Below are positions 49,300 to 61,100 of a DNA stretch of 64,000 bases, one piece after another; the first letter of the stretch is position 1; each line of letters opens with the position of its first letter. Origin of the DNA: Geosiphon pyriformis (Eukaryota > Glomeromycota > Glomeromycetes > Archaeosporales > Geosiphonaceae); NCBI GenBank assembly GCA_016748015.1, contig JAAOMT010000602.1, forward strand, positions 124,001 through 188,000, in the 5' to 3' direction. The notes beneath the pieces are model-generated. The model ran no database searches. It worked only from the letters and a program-made list of their open reading frames with translations, and was not told the origin of the DNA. The translations under genes and the position numbers were made by a program.

Positions 49300-51089
49300 A
49301 TTAAAAGATTAAGTTGCAAGATCTTTCTAATTAATGATTGCCTTACAACAAATTTCTTTTGAGCTCATCATAAATAATGTCAAAACTCAAAGGCTAAACA
49401 AATTGGATATATGTTTATAGAGGGGGTAGAATCTAACTAAAAATGTAAGCAAATTCTTGAGGAAAACTGTTGGTGAGTTGGGAAAAAATAAAAGTCTAAA
49501 TTTAATATCTTTTTCAAATTAGTGATTTTAAATTCGTTTAAATCTTCAAGTATCAAGATTAGGAAAAACATGGGACCGTAATAAAGATCAAATTTACAGT
49601 TGAAGTGATAAAAGAAAAATAAGTGAAAGTTAAAATACTCAACATAAATTTCATTAAAAATCAAGGAAAAATGCTTGGCTAAAAACTTGAAAATTCTCGC
49701 AAAAAGATTGATACCGTTCACCAACTTGATTTGGCCGAAATGAGGATCCCAAGGGCACCACATAAAATTATCTACAAAATTGATTTACTCCCAGAATCAA
49801 GAATGAACGAACAAAAGTTTATAATTTCACTTTATAAGGGAATGACTTGATATCTTCTCTTGAACTTTACGGAAATATTTTTACTTAAAGGTCATTTAAG
49901 TCATGCGGTATAACACCTCATGGTTCCCTGATTTTTTTTTGGCATAACCATCATTTTTACAAGGGAGCGTCGATCACAAGTTAGGGGAAATAACATGACA
50001 AATATGTGGTGGGTGTTTTGGTATTTCAAATTAAGAAAGTCAGACTTGAGAATTAAGTAGATCTAATTCGTTCCTTGTATTTTCCCGGACTAAGTAAAGT
50101 TCAAGAATTTCCATTTCGACAATTACTTTTTAAAGCAATACCCGTTGATTTCCCATCGCATGAAATCTGTGCATCAAGCATATCGACGAACACACACCCC
50201 CAAAGTTAAATTCGGATAAAAAAATTGCCAGACTATTAAAAGAGTACCTATTCATGCGTCGAAGTATATGTGCTAATTCGCAAATCTTACGTGCATAAAA
50301 CTTGAATGGTATCAAGGTTTTGAAATTTGTGCAGTCTTGTATTATTTTCTTAAAAGGCAATGGAGAACATAATTTTTAACATGGTCCAAATCCCATGACA
50401 AGGATTATTGATTTTTTCGTTAGTGGATGTTGCTAAATATAGATCAGGCTTCATCTCTTCGGGACATAAAACAATTTTTTTTTAAAATACACCGTTTGGT
50501 GGTTGATTGTTGATCTTAGTTTTTCCGCTTTGAAAATTCGACCTTGAACTGACAAATATAATTAAAAAAAAAAAGGAAAAAACAGAATTTTCTGAGTCAT
50601 TATAATTTTCAATTAAAAATAAAATTTTAATTGAAAATGAAGAAGAAAAAAGAAACCTTAAAACTTTAAATGAAAAAAAGGTATTGAAAATAGTTTGGAA
50701 AAAATAATTTTTACTTTTAAAAAGATTAAGATCGAATCAATCAACCCCTAAAAGTACCAATAAACGAACTCAAAATTTTTATTTCCTTCAAATAAGTTTT
50801 ATCTGTGTATAATAATAAAAAGTTCTTTGAATTTCCAAAATTATAAAAATTAAATACACAAAACTCTTGGAAAAAGAATTAAAAAGAATTTGATAATCGA
50901 AATTGCAAATTTTTTTTGAAACGCGTTGCTCGATTGCACATTTATGCTATTGAAAATCTCGAATGAACAAAAAAGGAATAGCTGGTATTGAATTTTCTTA
51001 CTTAAAAATACGCCCGTATCCCGGGTATCTAAACAAAGCTTCTGTGAAGTTTTGATTTTAGTTTTTGAAAATCCTTACCCATCTCAAAC

Positions 51090-52097
51090 ATGTCGTTTGA
51101 TTCCTTCCTTCAAGATCCTTTAATTCGTGAATATCTTAATACAATAAACTCTGAAGAGGATCCAGAAGAATTTCTTCATACCATGAAATTATTGTTAAAT
51201 CCTCCATATGCCTTAACTCTACCATTCAAACAATTAATAAAGCCATCATCAAACCCTCGACGACTGAATCCACCACCAAGGCCAGCCAATCCATTCTTGA
51301 TCTTTCGCAGGAATTTCATGGCCAAAATAAAATCTTCGATGAGCCCCACAGATATTCTACCACCCATTGGAAGGATTTCTCAACTTGCTTCAGAAAGTTG
51401 GAAACAGCAACCGCTTGACGTGATTGATTACTTTTATAGTTTGGCAAACCTAGCAAAAAAGGAACACTTGAGACTTTACCCAGATTATATATTTAATCCT
51501 AAAATACGCCGCGGTCCACCACCAATGCGAACGTATAAATACGCTATAAAGGATACTTATATCGATTCAATAGAAAATTCTCAATTAAAATCAAATAGTA
51601 CAGTTCAAAATACTGTAAATGAGAAAGTACCAGATCTCATTCTTGAATCTCAAAAAAAAACTTCCCATATGGATTCTATATTAGATGAAGAAGAAACAAA
51701 CAATCCCAATCTTCACATTCACACTCACACTCACACTCCTTACCCTCATTTCACCAATTCACCAACTCACCAAACGTGTAATGTTGAAAGGGAAATTTTT
51801 AATGAAAATTTGACAGAAAAATCGGTTTCAGAAACTTATGACTCTTTCAATACCGATGGCTTTCAAATGGCTTTCGATTCTGGTGAAATTGATCAGAGAG
51901 TAGAAAAGTCCTCGATCTTGAGTAATAATGTTGATGAAATTGATTTTAATACTCCAGAGTTTGATCATTCACTAAAAAACCCCTTTATTCCTATAAAGAA
52001 TGATCAAAATCAAAATCAGAATTTAGAAGAAAATACCCTTGGGTCCCTATACATTTTCTCCCAATTAGAATACGCTCTATATTACATTTCTCAATAA
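51090..52097 (+). CDS. MATA-HMG box protein
   Basis: Single exon, 335 residues. Residues about 63-141 form an HMG box of the mating-type MATA class. It opens RPANPFLIFRRNFMAK (compare the RPxNAFILYRR start of the family), followed by ISQLASESWKQQP, then a YSLANLAKKEHLRLYPDY segment and a basic end NPKIRR. This three-helix domain bends DNA at its minor groove; fungal members control mating and development. Mycorrhizal fungi, long thought asexual, hold many MATA-HMG genes, so this copy need not be a mating-locus gene. The N-terminus is acidic. The C-terminal half is low-complexity, with an HTHTHTHT run from a CACACT repeat at 51710-51740 and Asn/Gln-rich parts, as in transcription regulators. 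The start is the first ATG after in-frame stops. Confidence 0.85.
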   Translation: MSFDSFLQDPLIREYLNTINSEEDPEEFLHTMKLLLNPPYALTLPFKQLIKPSSNPRRLNPPPRPANPFLIFRRNFMAKIKSSMSPTDILPPIGRISQLASESWKQQPLDVIDYFYSLANLAKKEHLRLYPDYIFNPKIRRGPPPMRTYKYAIKDTYIDSIENSQLKSNSTVQNTVNEKVPDLILESQKKTSHMDSILDEEETNNPNLHIHTHTHTPYPHFTNSPTHQTCNVEREIFNENLTEKSVSETYDSFNTDGFQMAFDSGEIDQRVEKSSILSNNVDEIDFNTPEFDHSLKNPFIPIKNDQNQNQNLEENTLGSLYIFSQLEYALYYISQ

Positions 52098-55027
52098 GGA
52101 TTTCTAATATGTCATGTTGATCTAACTATATATATGCGTTGAATTACTTTTTTTACTCTTTTTATGTTAATTAAGCATTAAGTCAAAAATATTCTTGGTT
52201 AATTTTTATGAAATTTTTTTTTAAGCTCAAAATATTCTAAAACATGATCACTTTGTTAAGAACACTTTATTTCAAAAGAAATCTTTTCGTATCAAGTCTT
52301 TGTTTTTTTCTACCTTTTAATTATGCCTCTAGTCTTTTCATTTTTTAATATATTCTTTCTTAATTAGGCCCAGAAATAAAATATTTTTTCTCATGCATTT
52401 TTATTTGAGCTGTACAAGTTTAACGACAAATTTATTGGATAAAGTATCAAGACTGGTTCATAAGGAATGGGCAATAAAGTCATACGATTTCTTGTATTCC
52501 ATAAGCGGAAAAACTCTCGATCCATACATCAAGTGGTTTAATTTTAAAATTTTCAAGTAAAAAATCATAATATAAAGGAAGAAAAAGGTTTCTATTTTAA
52601 AACATGAAATTCGATGGTTTTATTCTTGCCAAAATTTTTAATATGCATTATTGCTTAAAAAAGCTTGAAAGAACTTTTTGAAGGAGTCTAAGCAGCCGAC
52701 AAACTTGTGGAATTTCTGAACTCACGAAACTTTTTCTAGAAAATCAAGCTATTTTACTTTCAGGATTTTTAAGGTCATCGAAATCCCAAAAAGAATTATT
52801 TAGCAATTAAGGCCATTTCTAATACGCAAACAACTTTGTTGTTCTTTTGTGTAAAATGATTTTCTTCCCATTTGGTAAAATTAGTTTCAAAAGTACTGAA
52901 ATGTTGTATAGGTCGTAAAACCTTAATCTAACATAAATTAAACAAGCATGATCGATATGCTTTTCAATAAAGATAAAAAGGATAGAATAATTTCTTAACT
53001 CATTTTGGCTCTAAATTTCATTTTCTCACCTGCTCAAGTTGCTCAGATTGTTAGAAATTATGCTCCTGAAGTTTTTTGAAATGTGAATATTAAAAAGTTA
53101 TATCACCTGAAATTATGACTGTCAAGTCAATATGATTTAAAATATTACTTTTCAAAAAGTATTTTTATGAATAATGTCATTTTTAATTTTTAAAAAAAAA
53201 ATTAACATCATTTTTGGGGGATAAAACTTTTGAATGATTGCATATCATATATTTTATATAACATTGTTTTAGTTTCAAATATCATTTAAAATATTTTGTT
53301 AAATTTTAAACATATTTAGATCAAAAATTATCTCCATCTTTGAATGGGTAAAATTTTTTATAATTGATATATCAATTACATCTTTATGGTGTGTCTAATA
53401 ATTAAACCCTCAATTATATTTGGGAATTTTTGATGGAACAAACTTTTCTCTATATGACTTTTATTTCTTTTTGTTTTTTGTTAATTAATAAATTTATCTT
53501 TATTTTTGCGAAATAAAATAAAATTATGTTTTATCCAGTTAAAAAATTAAAGTTTTACTTGAGAGAATAATGTGTAGTGTCACAATTAATTAGCCGATTT
53601 CACAGCATTTTTATTCATCCTCCCAATTGGGAAACGTTTAAATAAATTTTAAACGGTTAGATTTTTGTGAAAATTTTTCTGGTGCAGGTCAAAACTTGAA
53701 TTTATTCATTTGAAAAAGAATTGTATACACGACTTTCATAAACAATTATCATTGACTGGTTACAAACTTGAAAAACTGTTATATTGATTTCCATTCATTA
53801 TTGCTGAACCGGATATGTCAGGTTTCTAAATCAGTTGTCGTTAATCTCTTCGGCTTTGGAAAACCTTGAACGCAACCAGTATTAAATTCAGCAAAATTTC
53901 TCCACTGTTTCTCATTACCTTTTATTGTCTTTTTTTCAGATAATATTTTTGCTTTGATAATCTTATTTCTTGAAAAAATGTTCATATGTATGGGTTAAAA
54001 ATCAACCGGCTAAAACTTTAAATTTACGGAATAATAATTCATATAATATTTATTATATATTTCTATTTTTTAAAGTTAATTCCTTTCTTTCATATATAAA
54101 AAACCCATGATTAAAAAGGTTTTCTGCTAAACATTTTAAATTGATTGAAATAACTCTTTATTCTATTTGCCATATGATGATTATAAAACTAGGCTTAATA
54201 GTTATATTGGAACTTAAAAATAAATTTTTAAGAGTACAAATATTATTCCCCAAAATTGAACCAGATTTTTCGAGTTTCAACAATAAAAATTCTGGAATTA
54301 TTGGGGTTCCCTTTTGAAAATTACATAAAAGGATATTCCTCCGTGATAGCCGAACTCTCTTGATCTTAAAAGTTCAATGTTTGTACATCACCAAAAATAA
54401 TGTTCAACACACATTACACACGGATATATCAATTATAAGCCTCAGTTTATTTCTTGTTCAAACATCCCTTTTTAGAATTGGACTTGGAAAACTGGTTTAT
54501 TCCATTACAATTGTAAAAAAATCAATCATGACTTTCAGCCAATTAGACAAACTTTTCAAAATCTTTGCAAAAAACCTTTTTTTTTGGGGGGGGAGGAGGT
54601 TTATCTATAATAGAGTTTTTGCTCGAGAATTCCAAATGTCTAAGGTAAGAGATCAAAGGGAATATTCTCTTCTTGTCATATTCAGCGTGAAATAAAGAGC
54701 TCTCTTTTGAAACTTTGCCTGAAAAAACTATAACAACTAAACAACTAAATTTTCATTTGAAAATTATGCCGCTTTCAAGCATAATTGACCTACGCTTTCT
54801 TTGTTTTAATTACAAAGGGCTTTAGTGTGTAAGGAATTCTTATCGAAATAAATCTATCGTGGATTATTTGCCTCTTATCCCTTCGTTTAGGACTTTAAAT
54901 GTCTGAAATAAATAGATGTTGCTTGAAATCAAAAAATTAAACATTCCTTAGTAGTATGATGCTTTATTTAGAAAGGTTAGACAAGGATAAAGAGGAATGA
55001 TTATCAATTGCCTTCATTATTGTGGTA
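52098..55027. other. 2.9 kb intergenic region
   Basis: No recognised gene. A plus-strand frame at 54360-54695 lacks any motif. It holds the 3' ends of the HMG gene (plus) and the channel gene (minus). Confidence 0.45.
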
Positions 55028-57001
55028 TTACAGATTTTCGACTATGTTTGGCTGATTATCATAGACCATCGATAATTCTAACTCATCTTGAGGTTTTTGA
55101 TGTTTACGCTTTTCTTTTCGATTTTGGTCGAAATCTTGTGTCGTCTCAAACTTCCATTCTTCGTAATCTTTCTTCTCTGGCAAGAGTTGTAACATTAATA
55201 TCTCGACGATTAGAGTAGCTAATGACTAAATTCAACGGATTTTGGAAAAATTTGGAGTCAATACACATGTCTTCGTTTTTTACGTTTTATTCTGTTCAAA
55301 ATACTTACAAATAACGCGAAGCCTGCCACAATATTTTGAAGAAGTGTGATAAAATCAAAAACGCCGATCGAACCATATTGTTGGAATACCAAACGAATGC
55401 TACCACAAAGATTACATAAGAAATTGTATTAAATGAAACCAGAAATGAGCAAAGGACAAACACCTACCCGTGTCTTTCTTTTAAAATATAAGATTTATCA
55501 CCACCATATATACTTTCAACCGTTTTATACTCATTGCCATCAATCATTTGGGGATAATAAGTGTAGGTAATAACATTATCCTGAATGGATTATTGGGACT
55601 CGTAAAAATCAAAACAAACCATTTATAAAATTCATAATAAACCTTTATATTTCAATAAGATTACCTTGAACGGAACGTTTATATACTCGATTACAACGAC
55701 AATAACCAGACCAGATGATCGATAAGTTTCTCTGGAATCAGCACCAGGGGCCGATGAAATAGCTAAAGTGATAAATTTCACAAAAAAATTTCAACTTTCA
55801 AGTCGGTTTCGGTTGCGGAAATTATTTTTAAGGCTCGTATTACCATCCAAATCAGCCCCAGCTGCATCTAATATCTGCCGAATAGTAAGAATATCTCCAT
55901 CTGCTTTAGGATTATCGGCTGTCTAATATCAAAGAAAACTCTTTTCTCAGTGAAATTTTTGATTTATTTAATTTTGGAATTTTGGGAATCATGGCCAACA
56001 CTAACCCGAGTCGCGTTTGTCCAAGATTTGAGAACTTTGCCTTTATGGTTTACCAGCTTACCATCCATCAAGCCGTTACGTAATCCAATAGAGGTTGCTT
56101 TTCCTCGGATTGAATGCTCAATCATAATCTAAAAATCAAGGAATAAAGTTTTAAATCAATATTTTTTGCAAACATCCGTTATATATACAGCCAAAAAATT
56201 TTAAAGTTACTGTGTAATCTTCAATATGGCCGATATAAGATTTATTGACAATTAATTCGTAAGGCGTGGACTTCGGATCAAAAAAACATGATTGATTATT
56301 CGGTTGGCTCGCTGTCAGAAAGTTACAGTCATTTGGGGGGTATTTTTTCACAACTGCTCTTGTGGTAAAAAATGCTACGCCTGGGCCATCATTCGGATAG
56401 TAAACTGTAAAAGTTATAGCATGAATACCATGATAAGTTCTCATTATTTCATAGTAAAGTCCTGGTAAGAACTAAGAGAATGGAAAAATCCCTACTCTCG
56501 TTTGCTCCCCAATAAACACAAGATATATCCGAATTACAATATTCTGGATTTGTAAAATTATCCAGAGCTTTTTCGAAATCCGGAGCTTTTAATGATAGTC
56601 TTACGGCACCTGGTACAGGAGGTTCCTAAAGAATTGAATTTGTAACCTTTTCAAGAAAATCATCGTGCGAGACACGAAGATAAAACTTTTACCTACTTTT
56701 TTTAGGTATCCTAGATTTTTGATGATTGAATAAATTATATAGGCAAATATTCCTATTTGAAACGTGCGATATATAACCCCTAGACGTTTGCTATGTAATA
56801 GGAGTAAAAAAGGTTAAATTTTTCATCATACCCCAAGGAAAAAAACAGAAACCACTCACTCTTGAACCTTGACAATTTTGAAGGTTTCGTAGCTAGAAAT
56901 ATTCAATAAGAAACGAAGCACATCAGTCACAACCCTTTGGTAATTTTTTTGACAGATGAATACCTAAAAAAACCGTCTATCAATCCTTTAATATCTGGCA
57001 T
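55028..57001 (-). CDS. P2X-like ATP-gated cation channel
   Basis: Eleven exons: 57001-56964, 56892-56860, 56790-56697, 56625-56496, 56461-56211, 56128-56006, 55922-55844, 55762-55665, 55580-55468, 55399-55309, 55225-55028; 415 residues. The N-terminus reads FFSYETFKIVK, with the Y-x-T-x-K motif (T16, K18) found in all P2X subunits. KRLGVIYRTFQIGIFAYIIY follows as membrane segment 1 (about 29-47). The ectodomain has two glycosylation sequons (N78, N220), DYTIMIEHSIRG like the P2X (N)FTxLIKxSI strand, and LTIRQILDAAGADL like the P2X GDIVxxAG block. It closes with K316 and HGIRL before segment 2 (about 335-362), matching the K-x-YGIR end of the P2X ectodomain. P2X receptors are trimeric cation channels opened by ATP. 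The NFR ligand motif and WDCDLD cysteine block are absent, so ligand response may differ. Intron 4 (34 bp) is unusually short. Confidence 0.82.
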
Positions 57002-57671
57002 CTTTTAGAATTCTATCAATTTGGGCAATGAAGAGAATATTTATTCAATGATTAATACGTCATGTGTTTTGTTTACGTTGATGTTTGGTTTTTACTTATC
57101 ACGGTAGTGGCCGAGAAAAGTTTGAAATCAGTCCTTTAATCCCTGATAGAAAACATAGCCCCTGTTAATCATTTTAATTTACTTGGGGAAAACAGTAAAA
57201 TCAAATGGTAATCAGCTTTATTTTTTTAAAATGGGTTTGATAAAAGAAATCCTATACTAATCGATGAGCATATGAGCTTCGCAGCTTTTGAACATTGAGT
57301 TGTGAAATTAAAACCTGATATTTTTGCTCATACTTGCAAATTGGTGGGGTCATGTTTAGGCAAACAAAAATGAATTGAATGTTTATCGTGTATAGAATCA
57401 CATGGCTGAATTTTTGGGCGGTGAAGATTACGGCTTCCAGCTTTTGTGGCTTGGATGCAATTTTTCCAATATAATTGGCTGACTTGTCATTGTTACTTTA
57501 AGTATCCGAATTAAGTCTGCTATAACAAAGAGCTATATCACTGTGTTCTTGAATACATGTACTTTGTTGAAAAGGAATATTTGTTTTGGGTAAAAATACC
57601 ATAGCCACGCAAAATACTTAAGAATTTTTTGATGTTTTTAATCACAAAAAATCATTAAAAATAGACTCCAC
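57002..57671. other. Intergenic region between channel gene and epimerase relic
   Basis: No firm gene. A minus-strand stretch near 57400-57480 is open (containing YIGKIASKPQKLEAV) and might be the eroded C-terminal exon of the epimerase, but the match is too weak to call. Confidence 0.35.
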
Positions 57672-58140
57672 CTGAGATTCGGGAACCAAAGTCCAGCTAA
57701 GGAACCAGATTTCCCATAAATAATTCCTCGGCAAATCACAATTCCATTGAAATTGGAAGATGAAATGACCTTTTGTTCAATGGGGACTCTCCATGATAGA
57801 AAAGGTGGTATATTGTTTAGTGGAGTATTCTCCGTCACAATTTCTGAAATATTGTCTCCATGAATCTGTATTTTAGGGAAGCGAAGATGAAAATAAGCTT
57901 TTAGGAAAAAAGAGTTTTTGTGATAAAGAGTTAATTTCAAATATGAAATATTGAGTTATTACCCAAAGGCCGGAAGTATAAATATAAGTCAACTTTTGTT
58001 GATTATTGACTGCACGTCTTTTTGAAAAGGTTTCAATTGTAGCGATAATATGTTCGGTATCTACAGTTCCGTTTTCATAGTTCACCGTAGTGTCAATTAC
58101 TACGTCAACCTTTTCAGCGATTGCGGACCGGCGAAAACTT
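57672..58140 (-). pseudogene. Truncated NAD-dependent epimerase/dehydratase gene
   Basis: Two minus-strand coding pieces, about 58140-57963 and 57865-57672, separated by a 97 bp GT-AG intron. The first reads VDVVIDTTVNYEN and TYIYTSGLW, which fits the central Rossmann part of extended SDR enzymes (the VVIHTA and IYTSG strands). The second reads IHGDNISEIVTENTP, PFLSWRVPIEQKVI, GIVICRGIIYGKSGSLAGLWF, which fits the following part including the E..VL helix and RPGxVYG motif. The nucleotide-binding GxxGxxG N-terminus is missing: homology stops at about 58140, precisely where the AT-extreme block begins. No C-terminal exon is found. It is a fragment, probably non-functional. Confidence 0.6.
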
Positions 58141-58149
58141 CGTATCCCA

Positions 58150-61100
58150 TGTTTGAAAAAAAAACTTTAATATATATTATTTATTTCATTGCCAAATTAT
58201 TTAGCAAAATAAATGAATAATTTGCTTCAATTAAATTATCTGCTGGATTTTTCGAAAAATTTCTTCAATTTGTATATTTTATTAACTTGTTTTATTCGAA
58301 AAAACTTTCTTATTTTTTAATATTATAGCTGAAAATTTTTGTTAATGTAATTTTTAGGTTTAATAGACTTGATTTTTTGCTTCTTTTAAAAGCCAAATTT
58401 TAAAATTAATTGACTCTTTTAATTCTTTTAAGATATGTAAAACTTTGTCTTGTTTAAATATCAATATATTATAAATTAGTTTTATATTTCTTAATAAAAT
58501 GACTATCAAAATCAAAAAATTTTTCTTAAAATTTATTGATTTAGGAAAAATAATATCAATTGATAATAGGTTTGAACGTATTAAATTATTTTTCAATACT
58601 TTTTTAAAGTTTTAAAATCTTTTGCTTAAATAGTTAATAAAAAATAAATAACAAATTAACAACTAAGTCAATTATTTAATCAATAATCATATTAATATTT
58701 AAGTTAATTCTAAAAATAAGAATAAATAAATATTTAACATTAATAATTATTATAATAATAAATTTTATTCTTTAAACATTTTATGTTGTAATAATTTTAT
58801 TAAATTATCTGTACAATTAATTTGTTTTTTATATAAAACTCTTTTTTGACACTTTTATCAAATTATTGTATTAAATTTTGTAAATGTAATCTTTTGAATT
58901 GTTTAAATAAATTATTGTTATCAAATCTTAAAAATTAAAAATTAATACTTTATTAATATTAAATTTAAATACATAAACAAATTTATTTTTATAAATAATT
59001 CTAACTATCCAAAATTTTGATCATTTCTCCTTAATTTTAGCATCACATCCTTTAAAATTTTAAAAAGCTTTAATTTTGCTGTTTAAAAAACTATATTCTA
59101 TGACAATTTATGTAATATATCTTTGCTTTTCCAGTTTTATACTTATTTTTTTTATTACTACCAATAAACCTTAAAATTCAATTATTTTTAATAGTCTACT
59201 ATTATTTTTTTAAAAGAATTAATATAAAAAAATTTGTAACAACTCCGATTAGTCATTATGATATAATATTAATTATAATATTTTTTTGGTTAAAATAATA
59301 TCACATAGATAATAATACGTTATAAATTACAATATATATTGTAATTATTCAAATTTTGTCACGTAACTTCTAATTTTTTACTTCAAAACAGTTTTCAAGA
59401 CTTTAAAAAAACGCGTGTTTTATGAAAATAAATATAGAACTATGTATACAAGGTATAAATTATATTTTTTAATATTATAATTAATAGTATGAATAATTTT
59501 TATATTAAACTGGTTCATATATTATATTAAATCAAATATTTGATATAAATTAGCACAAGAAGAAATAATTAAGTTGCCTTTAGAAGAAGATATGTATAAA
59601 AATAATACAAGTTTATATGTTAAAATTATTCTTATTCTAATTTTTAATTTAAAAAATTTGTAAAATTGCCTTATCAAGTACTTTAAACATAATATAAATG
59701 AAAATATGACCAAATCAAGTAATTAAAGTTCTATAAATTATTGTAATTTTGGTTATATTTACTTTAAGTTTCTTATTTTTCTTTTATTTAGTTATAAATA
59801 AAGATATAATTGAATTAAATAATCAAAACTTTATAAATGAAGATAAAATTATTAAAAATAACTTATTAATAATTGGATTGCTTATTAAAAAAGTAAAAAA
59901 TACCAAAATAGATTATTATATTAAAGAAGTCAGACATTAAATATTACCAACTGCTACTATTTGAATTTTTGTTTATTATACAAAAAACTTAACTATTAAA
60001 ATTTTTAAATTTACTAAAACTTTTAGATTTAATAATTAAATTACAGTATTAACTTATAAACTAATAAGATATATATTTACTAATATTATTATTCTTTGTA
60101 TTGTAACATTAATAAATATTTGATTTGCTTAAACTTGTTTTTTTTATGGTATTATTAACGTAATCATTATTTGTACTAAAATATTAAATGTTTTTTTGTA
60201 TTAGTTTATAAAATTTTTTAATTATAGTATCATTTTAGTATCATTTTAGTATAATTATTATTTTTAATAGCAAGTTGAGTTGTTTGTTATATAAATATTT
60301 ATATCTTATTATATTTAAGTTTTTTTTGTGCTGTATAATAGTTATTTAATAGAAGTATTTTATTTAAATAATTTTTTATAATTTTTTAATTCATAAAATG
60401 ATAAGACTTGCTAATAATATTATTGTTTTTTTGTTTATTAATATACCATCATAAGAGTATTATTTAAATATAAAATTTTGTGACTTTTGAATATGTTATT
60501 ACTTAAAAATAGTGATAACAAATGATATATTAAACATAAATAAAATTGAATCAATTATTATTATAAAATATAAATTTTTGCTATTATCAAACCAAATATC
60601 AATAATTTTTTATACTTCTTAAATGTTTTATTTATTAATTTTAGTGATCATTAATTTTAACATAATTTGTTTAGTATTATATAAATTTTTAATAAATTTG
60701 TTTGTTATATGAAAACTAATTATTAGAAATAATTTTAAACATACTTAATTTATTTCATTATAAATATTAATAGTATTTAATTGTATTTGATTTATAATAA
60801 AGTATAAACTTATGCTATTTTAGTATATTTAACAAATAAAATATAAAATATAAAATTCTAATCATTTGTTTGTTAATATTAGGAAAAAATCATAACTAAT
60901 TAATATAATTTTTTTTTACAAAATAATAGAGTATAATACTTAAAAACAATTCTATTTTGCTTTAGCTTGAAGTTTTAAATCTAATATATTAATAAAATTA
61001 TACAAAGTATTATTTATTGTAAATATATATTTGATAATATTATTAAAACTTTTAATATAAGTAGTAATTTAAATGTCTGCAATAAATATTTTTGATATAA

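Larger units (their letters stand above)
45776..51089. other. 5.3 kb gene-free region including an AT-extreme block
   Basis: From about 45840 to 48780 the sequence is nearly all A/T and contains a diverged direct copy of 1-2000. From 48780 composition returns to normal, with minus-strand frames at 49437-49763 and 50130-50360 that show no motif. A short patch GTCGCGTGTGAGTACAGC at 48789-48806 marks the block edge. Confidence 0.5.

Noticed and set aside
54360-54695. 111-codon plus frame near the channel gene
   Set aside because: No recognisable motif, no paralogue in the window and a homopolymer run (TTTTTTTTGGGGGGGG) inside the frame.
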